From Phlebopus portentosus (taxonomy: Eukaryota; Basidiomycota; Agaricomycetes; Boletales; Boletinellaceae), in the NCBI GenBank assembly GCA_037892935.1, contig JAYXKI010000014.1:558001-622000 (forward strand): 64,000 bases of DNA, in the 5' to 3' direction. Within the stretch, counting starts at the first letter, position 1. The number at the start of each line of letters is the position of its first letter. A model generated the notes under the pieces. The model was not told where the DNA came from. It worked only from the letters and a program-made list of their open reading frames with translations, and made no database searches. The position numbers and the translations under genes were made by a program. Shown here in pieces: positions 49,015 through 60,707 of this stretch.

Positions 49015-49220
49015 TTCATCTTACCGTGCCGTTGGAAGATGTTTCGTTGGACCTACGTGTACGCATTCTACCGTTTCTCCCATGGTCGGAATTACAGACC
49101 CTACCTTGCTCAGCCCCAATTAGCTTGTACTATGCATCTTCGTTCAGGCGCTCGCACCGCTTTCTTTGGCTAACGAAGAAAAATACACTCCTTGGTATTG
49201 AACATCCAGGGATACAGTAG
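49015..49220 (+). pseudogene. Possible F-box relic
   Basis: A short open frame reads PLEDVSLDLRVRILPFLPW followed by SELQTL, which fits the start of an F-box (LP-E---IL-FLPW-L--L). Nothing downstream matches an F-box protein, and there is no proper gene structure. This is a weak resemblance only. Confidence 0.25.
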
Positions 49221-49368
49221 CCTGGCTGTTTTGAACACCTCCGTCTCACGTATGGAGCTCAGTTGACTTCAGTACTGCTTCCTTGTGCTCGGATATCAGC
49301 TTGTAGCTGGTGCCGTGTCGTGCGCATGGTTGGCCGCCCGAGTGTGTTTTCTGACTCAATATGAATCA

Positions 49369-50418
49369 TTATTTCCAAAACAAGGCAAGCTCTATCTGAA
49401 GAAGGAGATTTGCGAGAATCATTAGTCTAAACCCATTAGGACATATTCTAAAGCCATGCTACCTTTGGCGACCCCCTGCTTTATGGCGGCTGTGGCACTT
49501 TTCTTTCGCCTTCTCTCAGCCCCTATTAATCTTATCCCTGCACTCGAGGTAATCGTAGTCCCTCAACACTGGAGCGATACTCGACAGTAAGATCTTTTTG
49601 AAATCAGAGGGAGCAAGCTTCCAAGCATCCTCTATCCTGGATGCTGACTTTAACCATCATCCACAAGCACATGTAGTCATAGAGGAACCGTAGATCGGCA
49701 CGATGTAAGACTTTCAGGAGCAGTTATGTTCTGACGGATCGACTTCATCGCTCATGTTCTTCAGGAGTCGAGGAGACGGGAGACGGCGTTCTGCGCGCGC
49801 GTACGGAGGTCCAATATGTTGTATACATCCGACCCAGATGCGCATGCGAGCCGGATCACCGGGGCGACAAAGGCCGACCATTTGTGAGATACATTTGTCG
49901 CGACTCGGACCAGCGCCTATTCTTCATCTTCCAACTTCAGGCCGCAGGCCAGTGCGTAAGCGGTGAATGCGCCTTCTCTGCTGAGCTGTGCGCGGCTCTT
50001 CAGACCGCTCAAGTAAATCCGACGGCAGGAGGGATGTCATACTCTTCAGCGCGGCACGGATCACATCTCCTACCAGCGACATGTCTTGCTCCCCTTGTAG
50101 CTGTTGTCACTTGATAGGATAGCCCAGTCGTGAGAAGGCATCGAGGGTAGTGGCTCGACTCCTTAACCGGAACAATCAATCGGAGTCGCTGCTAGTTCTG
50201 CGCTACGCTCGTTGACAGGCTGCGGAATGGAGAACATATCCTTGAAAATGGGTGATGAACGACCCAAAAAAGCTGCTAGCACACAGAAATCGACATTGTG
50301 AAATCCGAAGAATCATATCACTGCGAGAATCATCGAATGGATGTGAAGCAGTCATGCGAGGCTGAGCCTCAGTAACTGGTGTATTCCTAAGCGTGGAATC
50401 TAGATCGTCGTCGGACAT
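49369..50418 (-). pseudogene. Decayed BTB/POZ gene, third family member
   Basis: On the minus strand from the ATG at 50418 (MSDDDLDSTLRNTP) the BTB blocks of the tandem genes recur: PFDDSRSDMILRIS, then SSPIFKDMFSIPQPVNE, then DMSLVGDVIRAA, SDVYNILDLRTRAQNAVSRL and WKLAPSDFKKILLSSIAP. The last mini exon reads IELALFWK and then TAA at 49371-49369. The blocks lie in all three frames with many stops, so the copy is inactive. Order, length and even the last intron position are kept, so it arose by duplication of a genomic copy, not by retrotransposition. Confidence 0.75.
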
Positions 50419-50854
50419 GGTTTTATAAGACACACAGGCTCTCAGCATTCACAGATACGGCGAGATTTGATATGAGATGGACGAGGAAAACACTAAGTAG
50501 CAGACAAACACCGTTCCAAACTTAGAAAGACGGCTGTGGAAATTTTATAAATCAATTACGTCAGCGTATTATTTCCAGCCACTGGCGACTTCTGCTCCGG
50601 ACCTTCTCTTTGTCAATGTAAATATCCACTGTACATGTACTCATCTAAATAGATGTGAACAGTGAATGGGCTACTCAAACGCAACAAATGATACATGATG
50701 CAAAATCGTGATCTAAAAGTACAGTCGTGTGAGCAATACAGAATCAATCTCTTCCCGCGACGTGCATGTTGAAATGCAAAACAAAACCCCTTCAGTTAGT
50801 AAGCGTGTCTTCGGACACGCCAAAGACTCTGTTGTCTGGTATCGTAAAGGAAAA
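50419..50854. other. Intergenic region
   Basis: AT-rich spacer; no gene seen. Confidence 0.4.
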
Positions 50855-53800
50855 CTAGTTAAGACCCATCCTCCCCACCTCGACGCGCAGCCTGCATAAC
50901 CACAATTCCAACATCACACCCTTACTCGAGCTCGAACTCGAATACCCAATAATCGCACTCGCCACATCTCCGACCGTCTTTCTCACTTCTCCGCCTACAC
51001 TTCCAGAGCCGTGATGCTCCTCCAAAAGCTCTTTCAGCTCGAGAGAATGGTCTTCCACTGCAAGGCGCCGGGAGCGTCCTAAAATAACTGTAACTTTCCT
51101 CGAAACTCGGGGTAATTGGGAAGAACGTGAGGACCGAGGTTGAGTTTGCGGTTGCGGTAAAGAAGAGATCTCCTCAATTACGAAATGTAACGGTCTTGGC
51201 GTTGCATGAGTCTGGAAAGTGATCCGCGAAAGTGCTTCGGCGACAGCAGGGGAAGAGGAGGATCGCCCGAGGGAGAAGCGTATCGTTCCCAGGTGATATT
51301 GTCCGCAGTCTCGGATTGAAGACGAGTCTCGGTGGTGAAAGCTCCGTACACAGTGTCCGGCATGCCGTAGGTCTGTCAGGGAGGAAGGCGCGTAAATATC
51401 GCCCTACAGAGAAATTAACAAGGACCTACAGAGTGAATGCTCATCCCATTTGCCCGGGTGTTTGCAGCAGCGGCAGCGGCAGCCTCTGCCTCTGTTTCTG
51501 CTTCCCGCTCATCCTTTCCCCTCGTGTGCGCCTTTTCCGGCTTCGTCATTTCCTTTGTACCTTTCTCATTCTCACCATTCGCCTCAGACGGCGCCTCATC
51601 CGGTTCCGAAACAGACACAGATTCAGATTCAGCATCGGACTTCGTTATCTGTATGACCGTCGCACTGTTCCTAGGATTCGCACAAAGCTGCACCACAAAC
51701 TCAAGTGCGAGTCGATCGTCCGGACCTCCGAAGAACGGCAGGAAAATATGTTGACCGACACCACTCCTACCATGTCGTCGCTCCTGACTCTGCGCCTCAT
51801 CGATTCCAGAACCAGTTGTACGATCGATATATAACGCAACGTCCGCATTACACTGCGCAAATACAGAGCGGACGAATTGCGAATGTACAACGCTTGCTGC
51901 CTTCGGCCCATGCGCACCAAATTTATCGACCGAATACGACTGGGTACGGAAGAGCATATCAAATGGATTCAAGAGCGGAGTTGTCACGTTTGGGGTCGGA
52001 AGTACAGGCGGCGCTGCTCCTGCGCCGGTCCCCGCGGCTTGTCCGCTCTGCACAGAAGATGATTGAGAAGGAGGTAGCCATGGCAGCAGAACGAGGTCCG
52101 ATCCTGTGTCCCTTGCACGATCCGCCACGCGGTGTGCCAGATCTGAGAAGGTCACAACCGACAAAGATGAAGAGACTTCCAGTCCATTCAGCTCGCTGAA
52201 CGTTCTGAAGACATTCAGCAAAGGGTCCGTCAGGAGGAGATGGTATTCGCTTCCGGCGGCTGTTGACGTGGATTTCATCACTGCCGAAGTACGGTCTGAG
52301 AGCTCAATGAGGCGTAGCGCATCGACGCTTATACTACCCAAGGTCTCTGAGAGACCATCATTTGAGTTTACACTACCGGAAGAACGCGCGTGTGATCCTT
52401 CGCCCCTTTTCACTACCTCCTGTGCTTCTCTCTTGCTGTCCACCTCCTTCTCGGAGAGCTCTTTCAACTTTACGTATGAGGGTGGAGGACAGACCAATTG
52501 CGTTAGTGCCATCATACCGGGAAGATGCTCAATTTTATCAAGTACAACCGTAAATCGGGTCTTCCACTCTCCAACTGCGTCTTCCCACTCGTCCTTAGCT
52601 CTGCTCATCTTCCTCTTGAAGTCAGGCTTTCCCTCTTCCTCAGTCGCAGCTCGATAATTGGGACCTATTTCGACAGCCCGGGCCCTCTTGCTTGGAGGAT
52701 AGAGAGCTAACACGGTTGGTGTTGTCAGGCAAGTTAATAGAAGGGCTTCGAAGACAAACATCGAGAAGACGCGCTGTAGTCGAGATTTAGAGGTAACATT
52801 CTTCTGGGAAACATTTATTGACCAGAGACTTGCCTGTGTGAGGATTCCGGCATCCAGTCCTACATTTAAAACAATGAGCTCAACGAGACTGAATTCCGAA
52901 TGTTTCGTAAGAAATTGGATAATAGTCCTTCGTTGCAGGCTGGGACGCACCCTTTGCAACTCATGAGAGATCCAATCGTGCTCGCCTCTCTCCACCCGAA
53001 TCCACAGAGCCGAGCTGCCATCGAACATCCACCAAACTTGCCGAAAAACGCGAGACAACAGATGGCGATAGTAAATCCCCAGGTGATGCCATTATCCAAA
53101 AGGCCAAGATTTGTCTGAAGGCCAGATAGAGTAAAATACTAGAAAGCACCAGTCCATTACGATAATCTGTAAGAAAGATTGGGAGGTAGGCGAACATACC
53201 AAAGGTAAGAAGATAATGGAAACCATATCTTCCAGCTTCTCAGTCAATGCGATTGCCAGACCCCCCTCTCGGGGAACAACCAATCCAGCGAGGAATCCGC
53301 CTGACATATACTTTATCAACAACTTATGAAAGAGAATAGTTGTAACGTCGTGACGTACCGAAAATGGCGTGAACTCCAATACTATCAGTGAAGAACGCCG
53401 AAGCAAAAGTCATCAAGATCGTAGCAGTCATAAAAGTCATCGTCGGACCATTTTCAATAGATCCCGTCCTTCTCGCGAGCCATTTAAAAGCCCGCTTGAC
53501 TGGGATAAGCAGAAATAATGTCCATGCAACAGCCGTAAGGAGGATCCATACGGCAGACAACCCTGTTGACGCGTTGACGAGCGCCACAGCAAGAGCAAGG
53601 AGCGTCCAGCCAACGATATCATTGCCTACACCGGCGGAGAGAACGACAATGCCGACAGTCGTATCTACGAGCTTCAGCTCCGTGAGGATACGGCAAAGAA
53701 CGGGGAACGCAGTAATGCTGAACGCAACACCTGTAAAAAGCATGAAGTGCGGGTAACTTGTTTGATTCTCATCAATGTAATGTTTATAAATCGGCAACGC

Positions 53801-54430
53801 GAGAGCTGCACCGAGGCCGAACGGCACGGTCATGCCACCGAGCGCAATAGGGATCGAGAATCGTGCATTCCGCTTGATCACGTTCGTCTCTATTTCCAGT
53901 CCAACCAGAAATAAGAAGAGGACTAGACCGATATTAGCCGTGAGAGAGAGGTATGGGAGGGACTCTGAAGGAAAGATGTGTTGGGTGAACCCAGATATGC
54001 GACCGAGTGCAGTTGGACCGAGTAGAATCCCTCCAAGAACTTCTGCGATTACTTTGGGCTCGCGGATTCGCTTGAGCAGAATGGCGAGGAGCTGAGCGAC
54101 CATTACGATTATACCTGATCGGTGGCGGCGGAATTGCAAGGCGTTAATATTGGCAGCAGGTTTGCTCTACAAGAAGAATAGTCACGCACCAACTTGGATG
54201 ATCCATAGTCGAATAGGATCTTTCTCCGAGAACTTGGTCGGGTCCTTTCCGTCTAGTAAACCTCCCTAACCAACGAAAATCGCGAAGACGATCGCTATCA
54301 GTCACCTTGATGCCACGATTAGATACAGGGATGAGAAAACAAAACCAACCTGTTGTTCAGCGGCTCTTCGCTGGAAGTCTCTGGTAGTACTTGCCAGGCT
54401 GATGATAGACCTCGAAAACGGGCCCGCCAT
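50855..54430 (-). CDS. KHA1: K+/H+ antiporter of the Kha1/CPA2 family, with an apparent one-base deletion
   Basis: A cation/proton exchanger of endomembranes. The start MAGPFSRSIISL (54430) leads into GLLDGKDPTKFSEKDPIRLW and the CPA2 membrane domain: KVIAEVLGGILLGPTALGR, LVLFLFLVGLEIET, LLSAGVGNDIVGWTLLALA (read with V for L at the first position) and GGFLAGLVVPREGGLA. About twelve helices are present. The C-terminal 500 residues are cytosolic, with universal-stress-like segments and a low-complexity Glu/Ala stretch (about 51470). One intron uses a GC donor (52833-52774, 60 nt). At the C3 run 51271-51273 the frame shifts: upstream DTVYGAFTTETR is in one frame, while downstream AVAEALSRITF and EEISSLPQPQTQPRS are in another. 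One extra base restores the family-like sequence to the stop at 50855. Confidence 0.85.
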
Positions 54431-55343
54431 TGAGCTTGTTAGCGATGGTGGGAGGGAGAGAAAGGATAGGAGTGTTATTCCACCATTTGCACCAGTAAGT
54501 ATATCTAATCTGAGAAGACCGAAGCGAAGTTCCGCCTGTGGCACGCGAGGGTCACATTACCCTATTCTTAGAACTCTGATGTATATAAAGCCAAATTTAC
54601 CTCCGTTCATACAGTGTCTTGGCAAATGGAGTTGAGTTCGCGCCCAAGATTCATCTCAAAGGAGGTGTGACGTACGATATCACCGCATCTCATACCGAGG
54701 AGAAAAGGAAATAAAACCCGAGTGTACAGTATCTTATCCGAGTTAGCATAGGCGAATCCATGTTCAATTCTAATTCTAGATCAATTCCCACAGTATTTTT
54801 GCTATTCATTGACTCGCATTCGGTGAGTGCTTGTGCTATGCCAAAGATTCACTTGAGTGTGAAGATTGTTGTATGTCGCGTCTATCGGAAAGTCAGCGTG
54901 TTTTCCAGACAAAAGTTGTAGCCAGAGCCTGCTGTGCTCATTCTCCCCTACATCCACATAAATCTATCCAAGGACTTGACCTTCTTCCTCCTCTGATCAA
55001 GCCCAGGGAAGAACTTGCGTACTATGGACGAAATAAATAACTATGGATGAAAAAATAAAAAAAAAAAGAGTAAACCTTAGCACAGCGATTCGTGTTCTCA
55101 GTCCCGGATACCGGTTTCTACCAGCAACGATCAGAAAGAGAATGACGATTTTACTATGTGCCATGGTCCCAGTCCAATTAAGAATATCTATACTCTAGTC
55201 AGGTTGAATGAAGGGGGGGAATAACAATTCAAGCAACACAACAAATGTTCCGAAAAACGCGCCAAATCCGGGGTCCAAAGCGTCAAGAAGAAATCCTTAT
55301 CTTCGGGAAACACAAATCCTCTCTCGTCTCACTTCATAGCATC
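54431..55343. other. Spacer between KHA1 and GDA1
   Basis: Promoter side of KHA1 and 3' side of GDA1. An in-frame ATG at 54544 could extend KHA1. No other gene seen. Confidence 0.45.
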
Positions 55344-57338
55344 CTACACTCTACATTTCAACTCCGCACCGACCATCGTCATCGCCGCGCCAAGGCACCA
55401 CCCCAACTCCGTTCCTTCAATTTGCTTCTCAACGCGCACGCCCCTCTCAGCAGGGAACTCATACCCAAGCCTCAAAAGTGCATGCATAAACGTCAAATCA
55501 AGACAATACTCCGGTCGACCTTCGAGCTCTTCTAATAAAGAGGGATCGTCTTTGAGCGCGGGGAGGTTGTCCCAGCCTAGTTGTGAGCTAGAAGTGGACC
55601 GCGGATTGGGTCCGGCGCAAATGTCTCGAGCGAGTGAGGCAACCGTATCTACCCTGAGCTTAGATGAAGAGGGGGACAACGATGAAGATGACGAAGGTAC
55701 TGGCGAAGGGAAGAAGGGCGCGAGGCGGTCGTAGAAGTAGGAGAGCAGAAGGACGTTCCCCTCTGCGAAGGTCTCGAGGATAGAGGGCTGGTAAACGCCA
55801 TTGAAAGAGCACGGCTTTGTTTGGCAGATACTATCCATCGTCAAAGACTCAGTGTAGGCAAAAAGAAAGCTAAGAAGAGAACTTACGCGTCCTTCGCCAT
55901 GACGAGCTCGACCATACGATTACACGCCTCGAATGAACCGATATCCTTGCCTGCCATCGTCACATTTCTCACGTCCTCACCAGTTCTGCTCGGCTCAAGC
56001 TCCACGACTCTCTTCGAGCCTTTGTACAAACACGGATTCGGGATTTCCTCATCACCTTCAGGTAAAGATATATGACTGAATGTAGCCATGAATTCGACAA
56101 GTCGATGTATACTCCTCCGCGCTGACATCAATCCATAGCCAAGGTAAGAATGTTGATACAGTGTGTGTTTCTTCCCGCCGAAGGTGAGCTCGTACTTGTG
56201 TTCCCCATCAACAAAGTGAGAGTCATCGTCGAAGTTGGGCTCAAAGACGATCTGTGTCGAACCGCCGCCGAGGTCTAGTACAGCATACGAGTGCTTTGCT
56301 GAGGAAGATGATGAAGACGCATCGCTGCCACCAATTGTACCAAGCAAATAATTTGCAGTGATCCAAGCGAAGACACCTTCATCTTTTCCATCCATAATCA
56401 CCACTCCGTCCTTTTCGACAAGGGCAAAGGGATACTTCTCCAACAAGTGATGCCTCACTGCATCCAGGATATCCTTGCTCTGTTCCGCACCGAGCAGTCT
56501 CAGCCCTGCAGTCGCTTTCACAGCGACAGGCGTACAGCTCCACAGCTCCTTGGGCACGACGGCCACAGCTTCGTCCAGCAAGACGTCAAGCTTCTCTGCA
56601 GCGCCTAGCGCATCACCTTTATACGCGCTCAGGCCTGGATGCGTCTGTTTAAAGACTTCATACTCGTATGCCGGAGATGCGCCACAATTGTTGAATTTGT
56701 AGATATGGATCCGTGAGCCTGTTGAACCCGCATCGATCATGAGAGCATATTGGACGAGTCGAGCAGATGGGTTAGCGGGTGATGTGCAATGTACGGTTCT
56801 AAGAGGATCTGGGTCCTCTTCAGGCGAATGGGGAGACGATACTTTTACAAGTGGCGGTTTTGCAGGGAGAGATAAGTCGTCGTCTAGGTCTTCGTGAATC
56901 TCGGGAGGTCTCGTAGGTTTTCCCCAAGCTACGCATTATACGCTTAATATACGACATACGAATAGTTCAATGGAAGGAAATGCACGCACTGGGTGTTTTT
57001 ATAGTATCAATCACCGATTCTCGTCTTTCACGAGGGCCGAAAAGCCATACGAGGCCAACGACGAGGCCGGCAACAATCGCAAATTTCTTCCACCCAAATC
57101 TCATTCGCCCCGCCCTACCATCCTCAACATCTACCCGCTTGTATCCTGCGTTAACTCTAGGGAGTATACTGCTCATCTTGCTATACGCTTTTGCTTTTGA
57201 CGGACTGATGCTGGTTGATCTTGGTTTAGTAGAGTTTTCCGTCGAAGAAACCCGAATGTGGCGGTCGTGACCAAAGGAACGTCTTTGTGAGATAGATGTA
57301 GAGTGAGAAGATGAATGATTGTAGGAGCTATTGCTCAT
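55344..57338 (-). CDS. GDA1: Guanosine diphosphatase, GDA1/CD39 family
   Basis: A type II Golgi membrane nucleotidase that hydrolyses GDP from GDP-mannose-using transferases and so supports glycosylation. The N-terminal cytosolic tail is followed by one membrane anchor (FAIVAGLVVGLVWLFG). All apyrase conserved regions are present: DAGSTGSRIHIY, GKDEGVFAWITANYLLG, KATAGLRLL and DLGGGSTQIVFEP. A Cys-rich C-terminal lobe follows (CQTKPCSFNGVYQP). At least three exons, with junctions at about 56990 and 55850. Length (about 600 residues) is usual. It is divergent from the SPRY gene. Confidence 0.92.
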
Positions 57339-57729
57339 GAAATTGTCGCCAACATGCGCTACAATGTCGGGCGCCGGGCGGTGTCGACTCTGGTGATGTG
57401 GGTAGATTCTAAGCGACCGTGGGACTTTGATTTCACCAGCACCAGCATCTTATAATTACTTCTTGCCTTCATCATTAAAAATATCCGCCGAAATATTCTA
57501 GAGATATTCTTTGATATGGCAACCATCTTTTTGATGACTTTGCTGAGCCAGCGGGATCAATTGGACTATCTGGGCGATGAAGCCCTTTTGGTCTTGAACC
57601 TCAAATCCGTGGCGATACGGCCTCAATAACAATCAACGCCAAATGGCACAGGCCACATTTTTGCTCGGGAATATATAAGCAATCAGGCCAGTCCCCTGAC
57701 ACTCATCACAGTTCACGAGCGCTACCGCG
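57339..57729. promoter_or_regulatory. Divergent promoter GDA1 / SPRY gene
   Basis: A 391 bp spacer between two start codons. TATATAAG at about 57672 fits the plus-strand gene. Confidence 0.4.
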
Positions 57730-58781
57730 ATGGGCTGGCTAAAGCATCTTCGCCCCAAGTCTCCCCAACCTTCGAGTTCACCTTCATATCTATACGGATG
57801 CGCAGACCCAGACGCTCCCCCGCCAGAATGGACTCCTGCTTCTGAGCCTTCGAGGACTTATGGTATGAAGAACGAGGCTCCCGAAGACGAATACGAAGCG
57901 GCAGAAAGTTTTGTGAACAGAACCCTCCTGATTCTCCTCGATTCCTTCCCTCAGCCGATGTCGATAGAATTCGCGAGATAGGATGTAAAGGGTGGACTTT
58001 GGTTCCTCCGAAATTGAGTCGATTCAAAGGCCATATCACGGAGATCCGAACTGTAAGAGGAAAGGAAAGCAGCTCCAGTTATACTAGTGGTGAGAAGAGT
58101 GGTCCGAAGGTTATTGAGATCGTGACAGAGAAAGGATGCGGGGATTCATGTGTACTGAGCAATTACCCTATAATGGCTGGATTGTACGACATACAAGGCA
58201 AGGAGGGTGTATACTACGAAGTGACCATCTTGCAGATGGACGGCGTAATTGCCATCGGTTGGTCTATTCCGCCGCATAACTTCATCTTAGATATATCAAT
58301 ATTAATACTTATGCTTACAGGTTCAGCATGTCTTCCTTACCCTGAATACCGCTTCCCAGGCTGGAACAGACTCAGCACAGGCCTGCACCTCGACGACATG
58401 CAAAAGTTCTTCGAAGATCCCAACGGCGGACGTCCCTACTCCTCCTTTCTATCCTCCTTACCCTCCCTTTCTTCAAATGACACGATCGGCTTTGGATACA
58501 TCTTCTCGACAGGAACGATCTTCTACACATACAACGGCGAGAGGCTCGAAGATGCTTTTCTCGGGGTCTATCTACCCCGGACTCAATATGATGTATATGC
58601 TGCGATCGGCGTTGGTGGGCCGGGTGTGAACCGCTTGAGGGTGAACTTTGGTGGAGATGACGAAGAGTATTTGTTCAAGTGGAAGCCCGGACGTGAGTGG
58701 GCCTGGCGCATTGAGGGACATGTTGGGCGTATGGCGGGTGGTGGAAATGAAGATGAGGAACTGCCGAGTTACCCAGGATGA
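57730..58781 (+). CDS. SPRY domain protein, with an apparent one-base deletion
   Basis: Two exons; the intron GTTGGT...CAG lies at about 58258-58320. The N-terminal part reads GWLKHLRPKS and EYEAAESF. The body continues as CEQNPPDSPRFLPSADVDRI, GCKGWTLVPPKLSRF, YYEVTILQMDGVIAIG, PYPEYRFPGWN, SNDTIGFGYIF, GTIFYTYNGERLEDAFLGV and YDVYAAIGVGGPG. This is a SPRY domain of the Ran-binding/Ear1-Ssh4 type, which binds partner proteins. There is no membrane helix. The two parts are in different frames, split at the T4 run 57909-57912; one more T joins SF to CEQNPP. The partner is unknown. Confidence 0.75.
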
Positions 58782-60707
58782 GCCACTCTGATTTTTTCCG
58801 ATCCGTTTCTCTAATCCAGATGTTGATTTTGTTGACGAAGATGACTTCATTTAGTATTGAAGATACTATTGTTTGAAGTGTTGTTTGTTATTGGGAAAGA
58901 CAAGAAGGGTAAAATATACAAAAAACCCTATTGGATCATTTAAAACCCCTACATCCCAGTTCCACCGTAACCTGTCCCTAGTTGTTACCCGTTAGCTTTG
59001 TACTCCGCGCTAGAAAGCTTTTAAACCCGCAATTCTTTCTCAAGAAATGGATTTGATTGTTTGTTTCGGTTTCAACGGTAGCATTAGAACGAGTCGGAGG
59101 CTGAAATAAATTCCCACGATTAGGCTGATGCTACATTGATTGTCCTCCACCTTCAAACGCAAGAAGTTCCCCTTCAACAACTAAGTAGTTGAATATACCT
59201 TCATGCTTCGTGAGTTCCTTCCCACTCATCATTGTCTTGTCTGTATGTACGTATATTCCTGGCCTCCATCATCGTCATCTATCTGATTGACATTTTGCGA
59301 ATGCAGTGTTGCGTATTTACTAGCGAAACTTGCGGTATAAGTGATTTAGTGAGTTTTGATGCCCCAGCTTCACACCTATACGTCACTTAATGATTATGTG
59401 GAGTACTGGCCATGTCAAAAGTTGCGAAACCCCTCAGCCGAAGAAAACGCTGGGAAGGATGCGAGAGACTCGTGCCAGCCAGAGCTGGACTAACGACCTT
59501 CGTAAAGTGTAAAAGAGCCTCGGGCTGCTGGTTGCATGCCTGGCGGCCGAGACTCGCAGATCCGAAAATTTCAGAGGAATGTAGCTGGCGAGAGGCACGA
59601 GTATGAGTGTACGTAAATCGAGTTAAAATTCCTACTAGTATTCCGAAGGTCAGGCAACTCCGCGAAGGACTTTCATGTAGATTATCCACAAGAGGTCGCG
59701 GAGTCTCCCCACTCAGTGCCCACTCAGTGCATGGACGTATGCGCCTGAGAGCTAGCATCTTGCGTCAGGCAACTCCGAAAGGATGTTCGTTCTATGCGCC
59801 GGGTTTTTCTGAAGACTTGGTACGGCGCCATAACTACAGAAGTGCTCTCAACTAGTTACTGGAACTTCCTGAGGCTGCGGGATCCGACGCGTCCGTCGTT
59901 GGGTCTATCGGATTATTAGCCTAGCCTTGCAGGATAATCATTGTGTGACCAGCATCCGATAAACGACATCCGGAAAACTTCTTGGCTTGCGGAAGTTCTA
60001 CGAATTTGGTAGAAGCTGAATTCATGTCTAGCGGAACTTATGTTGACCCTTGAAGGAGAATGTCCATCTCTCGTCCCTCTTTCCTTAGTCGTTCATCAAA
60101 TCTGATATGCTTCACTTGCCTATCGCTTAGTGAGTATTACTCTAGTTGTCGATGCAATTATGCAAAACTTACGGTCTCGGGAACGCAAGATCCGTTAACC
60201 TTTCCACGTTCAGAATCAGGCTACATCTCATTTTATTTTCATAACGCCATGTCGAAAAGCACCTACAAGAAGGCTTATCGTCACCGCTTTACCCAATGGT
60301 TATTGATAGAAGTTCCGAGGTTTCCCCACGGCGTGAGATCCGTGCCGTCTAGTGCCGTCTTCTGCGTACGTTACACTTACCACTGCTTGTCTTGTATTGC
60401 TGGTTGCACTAGACGGTCTGGAACGTGGGGTAGCCCCCAATTTACTTCAAAGCCTACGAACGTCCAAGTTCTAACGAGGAGAGGTAATTTTCAAGGTGGA
60501 TCGGACCGGCATGGCCATTACTCAGCTCCATGACTCCATTCTCACATCGGAGTGCCCCAGTTCTGTTTTCCGTTCGCTCTGCAGTAGAGTTCTTGCAGTG
60601 AGGTATAAATCTAGTAGAACTGGCACCGTCTCTCTCCTTTTCTTCCAGTTCTCTTCTTTCTGTACTCTAGGTTTTGTTTCTTTTCACTCCTTGTTCTTCT
60701 ACTAGTC
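58782..60707. other. Gene-poor region
   Basis: About 1.9 kb without a supported gene. It contains a direct repeat of TCAGGCAACTCCG (59650 and 59765), an 11 bp inverted repeat (60346-60356 and 60407-60417) and a TATAAAT at 60604-60610 for the next gene. Confidence 0.5.
60346..60417. repeat. 11 bp perfect inverted repeat
   Basis: CCGTCTAGTGC at 60346-60356 and its exact complement GCACTAGACGG at 60407-60417, 50 nt apart. Confidence 0.4.

Larger units (their letters stand above)
46142..49368. other. Long gene-poor region upstream of the bZIP gene
   Basis: About 3.2 kb without a convincing gene. It contains the bZIP leader with two uORFs, two TGACTC half-matches to the Gcn4 site (about 46517 and 46828), a weakly duplicated segment (about 48225-48400 and 48745-48915) and an F-box-like relic at about 49015-49220. 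The open frame at 47114-47620 has no conserved features. Confidence 0.5.
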
